A stretch of DNA of 64,000 nt, from the NCBI GenBank assembly GCA_032690845.1, contig CM064424.1, positions 49,241,511 through 49,305,510 on the forward strand. The letters are read 5' to 3'. A program made the position numbers and the translations under genes. The notes beneath the pieces were generated by a model, which made no database searches, had not been told where the DNA came from, and saw only the letters and a list, made by a program, of their open reading frames with translations. Origin of the DNA: Eleusine coracana subsp. coracana. Lineage: Eukaryota; Streptophyta; Magnoliopsida; Poales; Poaceae. Below, one piece after another: positions 22,193 to 33,375 of the stretch (its first letter is position 1; every line of letters starts with the position of its first letter).

Positions 22193-22999
22193 ATGTCATC
22201 CCATTCGGGGTTGGGTCATGGCTCATGGAAGGATCGCTTTAAAATCTACCTAAATGCCATGATTCCGGATAAGTTGATGGATACTCTTGTGGACTTTGCC
22301 AATACCTTTACCGATGATTATGTGTATGATGATTGTGATGATTATGTGGATGTGGCTCGTTCTAGTGAGTACCTAGATTCTTCTAGCAATGACTTGATAG
22401 GTTTCTCTACTAGTGTGACTAATGTGATGATTGATGATGTGTCTCTTGATCTTGCTTGCTCCACTAGCATGACTAGGATTGATGATGATTGTGAGCTTTT
22501 TATTGATTATGCTAGTGACTCACTTGTTGAGGAGTTCTTTGCTTTTCATGATGGGGACTTACTTGACTCTCTCATTCGCTTTCGAGGTATTGTGGACCGA
22601 ATTGAGGCAACTGAAGAACCTTCCAAGCTTCCTAAAATATTAATTGTCAAGAAGATCCTCACCTCGCTCCCTAGCAGCAAGCTCCTCTACATCACCCTTG
22701 ATCTCATCATGGACAAGAATCTTTCTATTGATGATGTGATCGGGCTATACTTCAAGGATGAGGAGATCACCGCAAGCTTAACGGGGAAGAAGACGTTCAA
22801 GACAAACAATGAAGCATCTTCAAGCAAAGGGAAAGAAGTAGCTTTGAGCTCAAACTTCTTTGATCCCTCCACAAGATTGTCTTGCAACAACTTCTACAAC
22901 CCCTTTGGATCAAGACCTACACCAAGCTCTTCATCAAGAGCATCATCAAGCTCTACCTCAAGTGCCATTCCAAGTTCTACTCCAAGCACTTCGGGTTGA
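22193..22999 (+). CDS. Element E gag-like protein, N-terminal frame
   Basis: An intact 268-residue frame starting 54 bp after the primer-binding site. The first ~130 residues are acidic and I do not recognise them. Residues ~140-200 (FRGIVDRIEA, then ILTSLPSSKLLY and LSIDDVIGLYFKDEE) resemble the UBN2/gag core of copia elements. The C-terminus is Ser/Thr/Pro-rich. There is no zinc knuckle in this frame. It stops with TGA at 22997-22999, and no pol follows. It may encode a structural protein that assembles with gag from a helper element, which is inference. Confidence 0.6.
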   Translation: MSSHSGLGHGSWKDRFKIYLNAMIPDKLMDTLVDFANTFTDDYVYDDCDDYVDVARSSEYLDSSSNDLIGFSTSVTNVMIDDVSLDLACSTSMTRIDDDCELFIDYASDSLVEEFFAFHDGDLLDSLIRFRGIVDRIEATEEPSKLPKILIVKKILTSLPSSKLLYITLDLIMDKNLSIDDVIGLYFKDEEITASLTGKKTFKTNNEASSSKGKEVALSSNFFDPSTRLSCNNFYNPFGSRPTPSSSSRASSSSTSSAIPSSTPSTSG

Positions 23000-23167
23000 C
23001 CATGCATTGGTGTAGGGGGCGCGCCGACCATAATGTTCACACGATCATTTGAGATGATCGATCTCACCACTACGACTCTAGCGTCTCCACCTCCTCCATC
23101 GTAAGATCGACATTGGCATCTTCGTCAAACTCACCAATAGGATTACTTATTTCAATTTGATGAATTT

Positions 23168-23500
23168 GTGAGAAATCCGAATGATGACCTTTGTGAGACT
23201 CTCTTATGCATTTATGATCTTACGTGTAGGATAAACTCTTTTAGGGGGCTACGAAGGATTGCACCACATGAAGTGATTGACAAGTGCCTCATGCAAATCA
23301 CAACTCATGAGATGGGTTTCTTGGTTGAGGAGGTAATCAATAGAAGGCATGAGCTCTCAATTGAGAGTGCAATGGAGATGATACTTTTGCTCCACCCACA
23401 AGTGGGACACGTGCTTGAGCATGTCACCGACCTCTATGATCCTCCCCATTACTTCATCAACCTCGACAATGTGCACATGGGGGATGGTCATGAACAATGA
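23168..23500 (+). CDS. Hypothetical ORF in element E
   Basis: A 110-residue frame with no recognised domain, ending in TGA after GDGHEQ. It lies between the gag-like frame and the chimeric frame. It may be degenerate retrotransposon coding sequence. Low confidence that it is translated. Confidence 0.25.
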   Translation: MRNPNDDLCETLLCIYDLTCRINSFRGLRRIAPHEVIDKCLMQITTHEMGFLVEEVINRRHELSIESAMEMILLLHPQVGHVLEHVTDLYDPPHYFINLDNVHMGDGHEQ

Positions 23501-23581
23501 AGGTATCATGCTCCCCACCATGCTATAAGGAGAAGACTTCAGGAAGGGATTGCAAGAATCCCTAATTATGAGGATGGTCTC

Positions 23582-24592
23582 ATGGCTCATCATGATAAGG
23601 TTAGTGCAAGTCAATTGAGCAATGCTTTGGATACTAACCCTTCTTCCTCTAGTGCTTGTCTTGTGGCTACCATCAGGGTCAACTACAAGAGTGGAGGTAG
23701 TCATTGGTCTCTTGACAGTGGGCGCACCCAACATATGACTGGGAAGTCAACCATGTTCACCAATGGTCAACTTTGTAACATGGGATTCAAGTGCACATTT
23801 GATGAGGATGGTGCAATGATTGAGAATGCAAATGAAGGGCTACAATTTCATAAAGTGAACATTGGAGTTGAACCAACAAGTGAAGCTTTGAGGGACATGC
23901 CCGTGGGCAAGGTCTTACTCCATGATGGTGATATTGATGAGCCCTCTACTCCACCACCTCAACCAACCCCATCCTTCGCGGTACAAGAACCAACCCAAGA
24001 TGCTAATGATAAACCTCCCACATCCTTCCAAGATTCTATGAGAGTGCATCCACCTAGCCATGAGAAAAATGAAGAGAGAAGTGAGCCACAACCCTCTCCA
24101 CATACTTTACCTCAAGCTACTTCTCAAAGCTTTTCACATAACACCCCCACATCCACTCCAAGCTCTAGCTCCAAGAGAAGAAACCATATGAGTGATTCCC
24201 CCACCTCATTGCAAATTCAAGACACTCATATCTCAAGACAGCGAGCAATCCATGATGCACAAGATACTTCACCTAGAACTCCTCCCACTCAAGAAGAATA
24301 CCATCCTAGACCCAAAGCCAAGTACAAGAAAAGGAGGTACTTTAACAAAGAAAAGGGCAAAGGAAAAAACCTCAAGAAGAAGTTCTCATGCAAGGCTCTT
24401 GTTGGAGAGTGGACAAGTGACAACTCAAGTGAAGCATCCTCCTCTTCAAGTGATGATGATGAAGTCGCCGGCCTAGCCATGATCAAGACCACACTTCCAC
24501 AAGTTCTTCCTCCACCTCCCATGTGCCTCATGGCCACGAGCCAACTTGGGGAGAGTGAGGATGAGAGCCATCAAGCTTTGGAATATGCTTGA
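23582..24592 (+). pseudogene. Element E chimeric frame: protease piece, linker, gag piece
   Basis: A 336-residue frame in which copia modules are in an unusual order. It has a protease-like segment (WSLDSGRTQHMTGKSTMF, ~23705-23760). A Pro/Ser/Gln-rich linker like that between integrase and RT in copia pol follows. It ends in the gag mid-region (ALVGEWTSDNSSEASSSSSD) that also occurs in the gag of C. The pre-integrase and integrase core are missing between the first two. A deletion of about 28 bp relative to C near 24570 shifts the frame and ends it. The arrangement points to internal deletion and rejoining. Confidence 0.65.
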
Positions 24593-25400
24593 GCAAGCTC
24601 GTGACATCCCCATCAAGAAATTCAAAATATTGGAAGTGGTAAGAAAAGAATGTAAGTTGGCTATGGACCGGATTGGTGATCTTGAGAATAAGCTCAAGGA
24701 CCTTGTCACATCTCATGAAGCCCTAAACAAGAGTTATGACAAACTCAAGGATAATCATGTAGAGCTTCATGAGAAGTACAAGGCCCTTGAGATTACTTAC
24801 GAGGCCATCAATGTTGAGAACCTTGCCTCTCGCTCCTCTAGTTCATCTAAGAGTGATGCTTCTAGTATGTGTGATGAACTAACCACCTCGGTCGAGGTTT
24901 CTTCCTTTGAGTCATTTGTTTTAAAGGAATATCATAAGCTCAAGGAAGAGAGGAAGATGGTGATGGACGGCTTCAGGAGGCTCACACGTGGTAGAGCCAT
25001 CCACAAGGAGACTCTTGGGAAGAACCTTGTGAACAATATCTCCCACCGGGGACTTGGCTCATATCTCGCCGCCATCAACATCATCGGGATGAGTGATTCC
25101 ATCCACGAATGGATCAAGCCCCTACTCACCGATGACTACTATTGCGAGAGGTGTTGCAAGGATGGCCACGCCATCAAGGATTGCCCTATTGTGAGAAGTT
25201 CCATTATTTTACCTATTGCTAACTTGTTCCATGAGAACACCCATTTCAAGATTTTTAGGGACAAGGATGGCAAGGTGAAAGCAAAGGCTTTGGGACCACC
25301 AAACAAGAAGAGAAAGGTCAAGAGCATATGGGTGCCTAAGTGCATTGTTGATCTTGAGAGATCGGCTACGTACAAGTGGGTGCCCAAGAACAAGACCTAG
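24546..25400 (+). pseudogene. Element E gag C-terminal part with zinc knuckle
   Basis: Continues gag in another frame after the shift near 24570. It has a coiled-coil segment (residues ~15-95, ELENKLKDLV-type heptads) and then a CCHC knuckle (CERCCKDGHAIKDC, ~25146-25190). A Lys-rich tail ends WVPKNKT. It closely matches the end of gag in C (58317-59345) and the WVPKNKT end in D, where pol follows. Here pol is absent. Confidence 0.8.
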
Positions 25401-26917
25401 ATGGTGGTGGTGGTGGACCGAGCGCGTTCATAAAGATCATGTGAAGTCCACCACAAGTGACATGGACCTCAACGACCTATCTACTCATGAGGGAGGTATT
25501 TGTGTTTGTTCTTGGTAGTTGTACTATGTTCTTTCTTTTCTTGTATTGCATGGTAATTAAGACTCCTTTGTGACTAGAATGCTTTGCATCCATGCATGTG
25601 TAAATGACTAAAAGAAAAACACATAAAAAATTATTAGTCGATGTCTAACCCATCCAAGATAGCTATAAGCAAGGGGGAGTGCTTGAGATGGTGGTTTGGC
25701 TTCTCTCAAGGCAAGGGTATGGCTTATAGTGAGTAAGCTTGGGAGGTGTTCAAACTTGACATTGTTAGGTTTCCTTTGTGTCTTGTTTAATATTGCTTGC
25801 ATCCACATGGCATGTTTACTTTCATTGCATATGTAAAATGCTTGTTGCATGCATCATATAGGAAACACAAAGGAGGCTTGCCATATTTGGAGATATTTTG
25901 CCTCATGCTCTATATGAGATTACATCTCCATAAGTGTGACCAAAGGAAAGGATTGTGCTTCACGCCCATTGAGTCATGTTCAAACGAGCTCCAAGGTTAA
26001 ATCTACTCGCGCGGCTCAAAGACAAGTGACTCATACATTCCCATCACACTAATGACTAACCATTGCTTCTTGAAGAAATATTTTGTTGAGTCATGTGTGT
26101 ATGGGGAGCTATGGTGAAACACCATGGTGACCAAGGAGGAGCACCATGAAAGGGGGAGTTTCCTAACTCTTTCCATTTATTATTTGCTCCTTGGTTCTCT
26201 TGTGTTCGTCTTTGGCTTGTGGTTTTTGGTGATAGGTGACAAAGGGGGAGAAGGAACATGAAGATCCAAAAGCCAAGTCTAGATTGATAACACAAAGGGT
26301 GAGAAGAACATGAAGATCCGAAAGCCAAGTCGAGAAGAACATGAAGATCAATATGGAGAACATGAAGGAAGAACATGAAGATCAAAAGAAGATGAACAAA
26401 AGAAGATGAATATGGAGAACATAAAGGAAGAACATGAAGATCAAACAAAGACGAACAAAAGAAGATGGATATGGAGAACATGAAGATGATCAAGACAATG
26501 GTGCATGTTCACTTGGAGTACACATGAAGATCATGACAAGATGAACATCTACACCAACATGGAGAAGAACAACAATGGTGCATGTCTACAACAACAATGA
26601 ACATCTACACCGACATGAACATCTATGTTCATGGTGCATGTCTACATCAACAAGATCGACTTCCATGACACCATGATGGGCGCAAAATTGAACTCAAGCT
26701 CAATATCTAGTGCACTACGTATTTGGGTAGTTCTCCCTCAACACCAAGCACATTCCAAGGGGGAGACTACTTCCAAGGTAAGAACCAAGATAATCCATTC
26801 AAACCTATCTTTTCTCTTGGTTCCTTGTTTTTGTTCGAGTCTTTTGTTCCCTCCTTCTTATTCTTTCAAGACTAGTTCATTTTGGATCATCATAAGTAGT
26901 GGTTGTCATCCATCACC
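25401..26917 (+). other. Long 3' untranslated region of element E with a minisatellite
   Basis: About 1.5 kb with no coding signal. 25430-26000 matches the region after gag in C on the opposite strand (~57660-58300), so it is inherited from a common ancestor. At ~26240-26610 there are imperfect repeats built on AGAACATGAAGATCAA, roughly 30-50 bp apart. Confidence 0.7.
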
Positions 26918-26931
26918 AAAATGGGGGAGAT
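26918..26931 (+). other. Polypurine tract of element E
   Basis: AAAATGGGGGAGAT directly before the 3' LTR. The 17 bp at 26905-26921 form an inverted repeat with 26974-26990 inside the LTR (15 of 17 pairs). Confidence 0.85.
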
Positions 26932-29398
26932 TGTAAGGTTCATGACCATTGAGGTGACCCTAAGGTATGATTGTTTTGGTGAGGAATGACAAACATGAAA
27001 TGTGACTAATGTCTACACGAGTGTTGTGCATGTAGGAAACCTTATCTATCTTATGATGATCATTGATGGTTGCCTTGGCGATTGATGGCAATGACCGCAA
27101 GCATGGAGGCTTGTGAGCTTGATGGAGTCCAAGGGTTGATGGAGATGGATCAAAGCTGAGGACAAGCTATGGAGCAAGTGTTGGGAAAACTTGTCTAGTT
27201 GTTACGGCTTTGAGTCCATAGGAAAAACTGGACTGTCAAGGGGGTCTAGGTCATTCTCTTAGGTCATGTCTAGTCGGTGATGTGCATGGATGCTCGGTGA
27301 AATCACAGGCACTAGGTGACAGTGGAGAAGCCAAGGAACTGTTGCAAGCAGCCGGGAAACAAAGTCAAGAGGAGACGAGGAGTTTCAGCTTCTGCAGGTA
27401 AAGACCGGACAAAGAGGTCTTGGAGACCGGATGGTCCGGTGATTAGAGGGAAATTCTCTACAAAGAAGATGTTGGACGCGAGGAATTCTGTTGGCAGAGG
27501 GACCATAGAGACCGGATAGTCCGGTGTGCAGACCGTACGGTCCGGTCTCTATGGAGAAGGTTCGAACAGAAGAGGAAGCATTGACAATGTCTGTTTGGAG
27601 AAAGGAGAGAAGGGACCGGACAGTCCGGTGTGAAGACCGGACTGTACGGTCATTACAGGAGGCAACAGAATAGAGGAGAAGTTGGATATGAGTGAACCTA
27701 TTGGAGTAGAATTGTAAAGACAGGACTGTACGGTCTATAGACTGGACTGTACGGTCTGTAGGAAGAAATTCTGGACAGACGAGGAAGTGGCTGCAACGGT
27801 TCTGGAGCTATGAAGACCGGACCGTATGGTCTGTAGACCGTACTGTTCGGTCAGTATGAAGGAAACAATGGACAGAGAGCAACGGCTCTGGAGGAGCCAT
27901 CCGATGGAGATCGAACTGTCCGATCTGGTCAGTGACCAGACTGTCCGGTCAGTACATCCAGAGAGGCTGTTTCGAGGAGCAATGACTAGTTTGAGGTTGG
28001 AGGCCTATATAAACTCGTTGCTGGGGTCTTGGAGACTGCCTTTGGCCATGGGGATTGCTAGGAGCATCCATTGGGAGCCAAAGGGCCAAGAGAGGAGCAC
28101 TAGGAGAGGGTATTGGATATCTTGAGAGTGCTAGTGAGAGTAACAAGGAGCTACCTTGCACATCTAAGGCTAGGGTGTCCTTGAGGGTGTGATCTAGGTT
28201 GTTACTCTTGGTCTATGGTGAGACCTAGACCGGTTAGGTGTCGGCGATCGAGCCTATCATGATTGGTTGTGAAGGCCGTCACACGTTTGTACACGGTTTG
28301 AGCCCGTCGGTGAAAGGGGCATCAATAGTGAGCTCATATGCCGGCTCGGGGAGTACAGCAAGTTCTCGAGGGAGGTGAGTTTGTGCTTTGTGCAGCGGTG
28401 ACACACACCGTGTCTTCACTCAATGAGTGATTGCGGGCTCATGGGCGAGAACTCCACTAGGTGGCGGGAGGGACCGGGACATCGGTGGGAGTGGTCCAAT
28501 GAGGAGTAGGGGAAGGCGCCATCCTTCTGAGACCTCGGGAAAAAAATCATGAGCCATCTCTTACTCTACTCCTTACTATGATGCTTTACTTTCCGCATTT
28601 ACATACCGTGCTATTCATACTTGTATGCTTACCTTGCTCTAGTTGACTACCTTGTAGACTTGCATGAATAGGCTCCTTTACTTGCTAGTAGTGCTTAGCC
28701 TTCATACTTGATCACTAGCATGAATAGGAGTTGCTTTGGTTTGATTGATCACCCTAGTATGTATTATGCTATTCTTGCTTTGTATGCTTTCTATATGCTT
28801 GTTGATCTAGTAGCTTTGCTTGAGTAGAACTCCTTGCTAGCTAGTTGTTTGCTTCCTCGTATCTTTGGTAACTAGCTTGCATAGGAGTTGTATTGCCTTT
28901 GTGTGATCCACTAGCATGCTTAGCTTGTTGTTCATTCCATAGGACTATTATCTTGCTAGTGTGATCACCACTAGAATTGCATAGGAGTTGTATTGCCTTT
29001 GTATGGTTCACTAGTATGCTTAGCTTGTTGTTCCTTACATAGGACTATTATCTTCCTAGTGTGATCACCACTAGAATTGCATAGGAGTTGTATTGCCTTT
29101 GTGTGATCCACTAGTATGCTTAGCTTGTTGTTCCTTCCATAGGACTATTATCCTGCTAGTGTGATCACCATTAGAGTTGCATAGGAGTTGTATTGCCTTT
29201 GTGAGATCCACTAGTATGCTTAGCTTGTTGTTCCTTCCATAGGATTATTATCTTGCTAGTGTGATCACCACTAGGATTGTGTAGGAGTTGTTTTGAGTGA
29301 TAGGTTTTTGGATTTGACGAATTTGGTACATAGTGCGAGTTCCCGATTCACCGCCCCCCCCCCCCCCCCCCCCCCCCGTCGGTCACTCGGTCCTTTCA
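26932..29398 (+). repeat. 3' LTR of element E
   Basis: Same ends as the 5' LTR. It holds the palindrome cluster (27403-27955), TATATAAA at 28006-28013, the ~0.28-kb block missing from the 5' LTR, the 100-bp array (units at 28879, 28979, 29079, 29179, partial at 29279), and a 24-C run at 29354-29377. Confidence 0.95.
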
Positions 29399-29403
29399 AG
29401 CAC

Positions 29404-31181
29404 TCTCCTTCACCCTTGCCAAGTCACTCTCAATCTTTTCCTCACTCACTAGTGTTCTCTAGAGCCTAGAAACAAGATAGTCATTTTCCTGAACTAGGAC
29501 TTTGTTTTTCTCCCTAGTGATTACTAGCTTGTCCTTGAGGGACACACATACCTCACATGGTGGTGGAAAGACCTTAGAGCGAGTCTTAATGAGCAGCTTG
29601 GACTCAAGCTCTTTGACTTTGAGGGACTGAGCTTCTAACTCCTCTGTGATCTTGGGGCATTTCTGACATGCACCCAAAAGAGTTGGTCTAGCTTTGAATT
29701 CATCAAGCTCCTTGAGGGCACTCTCGAGCTGACTTGCAACTTGAGCATGCACACTCTCCCTCTGTGCAAGATCACTCATCACAACTTGACAAGACTCACA
29801 CTCAGCAGCAGTATCAACACAAGCAAGCTTAGACCTAAGCGAAGCAATTTCAAAATCAGCACTCTCCAACTTAGACTTAAGCTCTCTACTCTCATGAATA
29901 GCACTGTGAAGCTTATCATCTTGAAAGAGCAAAACATCGCGCAAATGATCAAGTTCAGAAGAGAGCTCATCAAGTGTGGGAGGTATCTCACTTGTGTCGG
30001 AGTCAGATCCAGAGTCGGTGTCGTGGTTGTTCTTTGCCATGAAGCAAAGCCCATTGAAGTCATCCTTCCTCTTGACTCGTGGCTTCTCAACCTCCTCCTC
30101 CAAGCTTGAAAGGCCTTCGCTTGATGTGAGGTCAACATTGCTTAAGGCGGCAACATAGGCGCGTGCAATGGCCTTGGCGAACTTCTTGGAGTTCTTGCCC
30201 TTCTTGTAGAAGAGGTTCTTCTTCTGCTTGAAGTCTTCAGTGTTGTTGTTGCGGTACCCAACCTTCTTCTTCTTCTTGGGACAATCAATAATGAAGTGTC
30301 CCGGGTCACCGCACTCAAAGCAGGTTCTTGAACCACCTCCTCTTCTCTCCTTCCGGTTGTTGTAGAACTTCTTGAACTTCCCTATGAGCAAGGACAGCTC
30401 CTCATCAAGAATGCACTCCATCTATTCATCGGAAGCTGCAACAAGAGAAGACAAAAGCAAACTCCAAAGAAGACTTGTCAAGTGAGGGGTTAGTTCCATA
30501 AGAAGCACAACTATGATCACCCTTCTGAGAACTAGAAAGCAAAGCCATGCTAGAAGCAGGAATAGCAAGATTAGGACGAGATTTCCTAGACAGTTCATGA
30601 GATTTCAGCTTGCTATACAGTTGCTCACAGTTCAAGGTATTGAATTCAGTAGTTTTTTCTAGAGTAGCAATTTTAACCCCCCAAACATTTTCATCAAGTG
30701 AGTATAGCAGTTGCTTAGCTCTATCATTGTCATTGTACACAACGTTACCACAAGCCCGCAACTTGCACACAATTGCCTCAAACCTAAGAAAGGTGTCATC
30801 TAGTGATTTGCCAGGTTTTTGTGCAAAGGTTTGGTATTATCTATTGTAAGAATCCTTACGCATAGACTTGACTTGGTTGGTACGCTCATGGTAAGTACAA
30901 AGCTTAACCCACATAGCATGAGCAGTGTCAAGGTGTGCAACCCTATCATATTCACTCCTACCAAGTGCAGAGAGTAGGATATTGACAGCTTTGGAGTTGT
31001 TCTCATACCTGACTAACTCACCTGCAGATGCAGTGTTCAGGTCCTGTGGTATAGCATACTCCTGCTCAACAATCTCCCAAATTGCACGTCCTTGACTCAG
31101 CAGATACGCCTTGGTCCGCAACTTCCAGTAGGAGAAGTCCTCTCCATCGAACATCCATAGCTTAACAACACGCTTCTCCAT
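29404..31181 (-). pseudogene. Element F gag
   Basis: ATG at 31181 begins a copia gag (LWMFDGEDFSYWKLRTKAYL near residue 10). A lesion near 30837 and another near 30426 interrupt it. The zinc knuckle CFECGDPGHFIIDC lies at ~30290, followed by a Lys-rich segment, an acidic Ser-rich segment and a long coiled coil (~29800-30020) with several Cys pairs. The frame then reaches the target copy at 29399-29403 and resumes at 19984. Splicing out E joins Glu-Ser-Ala to Ser-Arg-Ser in frame. F therefore had two zinc knuckles, the second near 19730. Confidence 0.83.
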
Positions 31182-31230
31182 GTCACCTTTGGATCACAAA
31201 GTCGATGAAGATCAACTAGTGATCAAACTG

Positions 31231-31242
31231 GCTCTGATACCA
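31231..31242 (-). other. Primer-binding site of element F
   Basis: TGGTATCAGAGC in element sense, about 2 bp from the LTR end. The adjacent LTR terminus has lost the usual CA (plus strand shows TTAAAGG where TTGAAAG is expected). Confidence 0.85.
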
Positions 31243-31244
31243 AT

Positions 31245-32992
31245 TAAAGGACCAAGAAGGCGACCAGAGGGGGGGGGAGTGAATGGGAGCCAATCCAAAT
31301 TCTCCAAGAGAACTTGGCCTATGTCCAAATTACAACCCAAGCCAAGGCTACACATACAAACTTGTGATGTGCTAACCCTAGGAGTGATCAACAACAGCAA
31401 GAAACACAACGGAAACAAAAAGAGAACAGCAGAGACTCGAGATAGTCAAAAACCTCACAAACTGCACCTTACTGAACCACCACCGGCAGTGCCGATCAGG
31501 ACCATTGGCAGTGCTGGTTGGCCCTATCGGCAGTCCCGATCTGGCCCATCGGCAGTTCCGGTGCGGGGTTCTGAGGCCCACCGGCAGTGCCGGTCCTGGT
31601 CGTCGGCAGTGCCAATCGACCCCGACAGAACAACAGAAACTTTTGGGAATTTGGCAAACCTTCTCCAAAACCTAACAGAACGAACTCCAAATGATGCGAT
31701 TTTTGGACCAGTGAATCCTCATCACATCATGACCCTAATCCTAGAAAACCATCTCAATTGGCTCAAGGAATCATCATGAATTTCAGATCTTGTGCCAAGA
31801 ACACCAAAAAGGGGAAACTTGAGAAATCCTTCAAATCGAAGGTGCTAGAGCTATTGATTCAGTCAAGGATCCATAGAGGATTGTTCTAGCTCATCCTAGC
31901 AACAAGTTTCTCAAGAAATCCGAGCCAAAAACTTGTCCAAAAATGAGATTGAAAATCACCACAAAAATAGCTCCAAAAATAGGAAAAAAAGAATTTCGAG
32001 ATTCAAGTGAAGAGGGAAATCTTGAGCATGAAAATACTTCTCATATCATAGAAAGGTGCTTACAAGATCCATAGGTACGAGGGTGGGAAGCCACCCTCTT
32101 CCTCCCACTATTTGGAAGAGGAAGAGATGTCTCTCACACACCTTTCCTCTTCGCTAAAACATGAAGTCCTCTCATAGCACTTGGAATAGAGTCCTAACAC
32201 AAGGCTAATGGAAAGAGAGACACCTCTCCCACTAGCCACACCTATTCTTATATAGGCCTAGGGTCTATTGTCCACATGACCACTCTACCCTTGACCTACA
32301 TAACACACCCACCTACCACCTGGGGCATAACCATCCATCTTTTTCCTCATTGCCCGAATGCCATCGGACGCTTCACGTCTTTCCTTCATCTCGAAGCAAG
32401 CTTCGTGATGGTGCCACCTGCACCACCAACCACCGCCACTAGTTTTGAGGCCCAAACCAGGAAGCCCCCTTGCAATTTCTCGATGTCGATGCGTGTCACC
32501 TTGTTCCGCAATCCTGACCATCGGCAAGTCTCTCCCAGTCCCTATCCATCGGGCCCCCTTGTCACTTCCACCGGCACCCCGTTTGCCTTGACTTGATCAA
32601 CACACCATCTTCATCACCACCACGGTTTTGAGGCTCAACCGCGAAACCATCCGTGATTCTTGCCTCTCCATGTGTATGGTGTGGATCACCCTTGACTTCA
32701 CCCGGCATCCCGATTGTCTGGTACCAAGTCCCCTACTTGTGCCCAATCCTCTCGCCGTTGACCGCCAAGTCTACTCTAGTGACCTACACATCATGAGACA
32801 AGCAAACACATTTCCCATCTCCTGCAATATCACCAATATCTCCACCAACTCCGGTTAGTTGAAACAATAATCATGCACACACGCACATGCAATCCTTGGA
32901 TTCCCGCATTTCATCTCAAACACCAAATCTGCTCAAGTCAATTACTCATCACATATATTGCAAACCATGGCACATATCCACATGGTTTCTCA
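31245..32992 (-). repeat. 5' LTR of element F
   Basis: Inner end at ~31245, with a 9-G run at 31269-31277. Three palindrome pairs lie at 31482/31504, 31526/31548 and 31580/31602. The outer end is uncertain; a TGAGAAACC start at 32992 in element sense is the best guess. The rest is non-coding. Confidence 0.7.
32248..32257 (-). promoter_or_regulatory. TATA box of the F LTR
   Basis: CCTATATAAG in element sense, about 1 kb from the inner LTR end. Confidence 0.6.
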
Positions 32993-32996
32993 ATTA

Positions 32997-33375
32997 ACCA
33001 CCAGACACATTTAAAAATATGAGCATGTTCAGCATGATATGCTCTAATTTATAAAAATACTAGTGATGCGCATAATACATTTGAATTTGAATATGAAATT
33101 TTCAAAGTGTGGTAGTTTTTAGCCATTTGGGCATTTATTTGAGGTACCAGATGAAGATATAAAGATATGAAAAATTCAAAACAATTCTAATTAACCAGGA
33201 TGTACACATTATATTTTTGGTGGGTATGAATTATTTTGTAGATGTTGGACTTGTAGTTCAAGTGGGATTCAATTTTGCTTGAATTCAAATTAAATTTGAT
33301 CAATTTCAGTTTAAACTTTGCCCTAAGCTCTATTTCATGTGGGGATGACTCCAGTAAGGCAGTAGGGGTGTCACA
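32997..33375 (-). repeat. LTR fragment J, same family as element A
   Basis: A 379-bp piece matching 3464-3842 of the A LTR almost colinearly (about 20 differences by eye) and ending at the same GGGTGTCACA. It holds only the start of U3 in element sense. It sits between F and H with no interior sequence next to it. Confidence 0.88.

Larger units (their letters stand above)
19990..29398 (+). mobile_element. Complete Sirevirus-type element E without pol, inserted in F
   Basis: Two LTRs (19990-22124 and 26932-29398) bound a 4.8-kb interior with a primer-binding site, gag-like frames and a polypurine tract. It is flanked by AGCAC at 19985-19989 and 29399-29403. Removing E plus one AGCAC restores the F gag frame. 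The interior has no integrase core, reverse transcriptase or RNase H, so E would need proteins from another element. The exact target duplication points to a fairly recent insertion compared with its host F. Confidence 0.95.
29399..32992 (-). mobile_element. Copia (Sirevirus, Opie/Ji-like) element F, 5' part
   Basis: In element sense: 5' LTR (~32992 to 31245), primer-binding site and gag, continuing past the E insertion at 19989 down to 18869. Total F sequence left is about 4.7 kb. Integrase, RT, RNase H and the 3' LTR are lost. Confidence 0.85.

Noticed and set aside
26056..26493. A 145-codon minus-strand frame rich in Phe/Leu/Ser
   Set aside because: It is the complement of the AGAACATGAAGATC minisatellite in E. 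Periodic sequence keeps the frame open.
31180..31779. A 199-codon plus-strand frame
   Set aside because: It is antisense to the F leader and LTR and runs through the palindrome array, which gives repeated Gly/Ser/Arg words by translation of the repeats.
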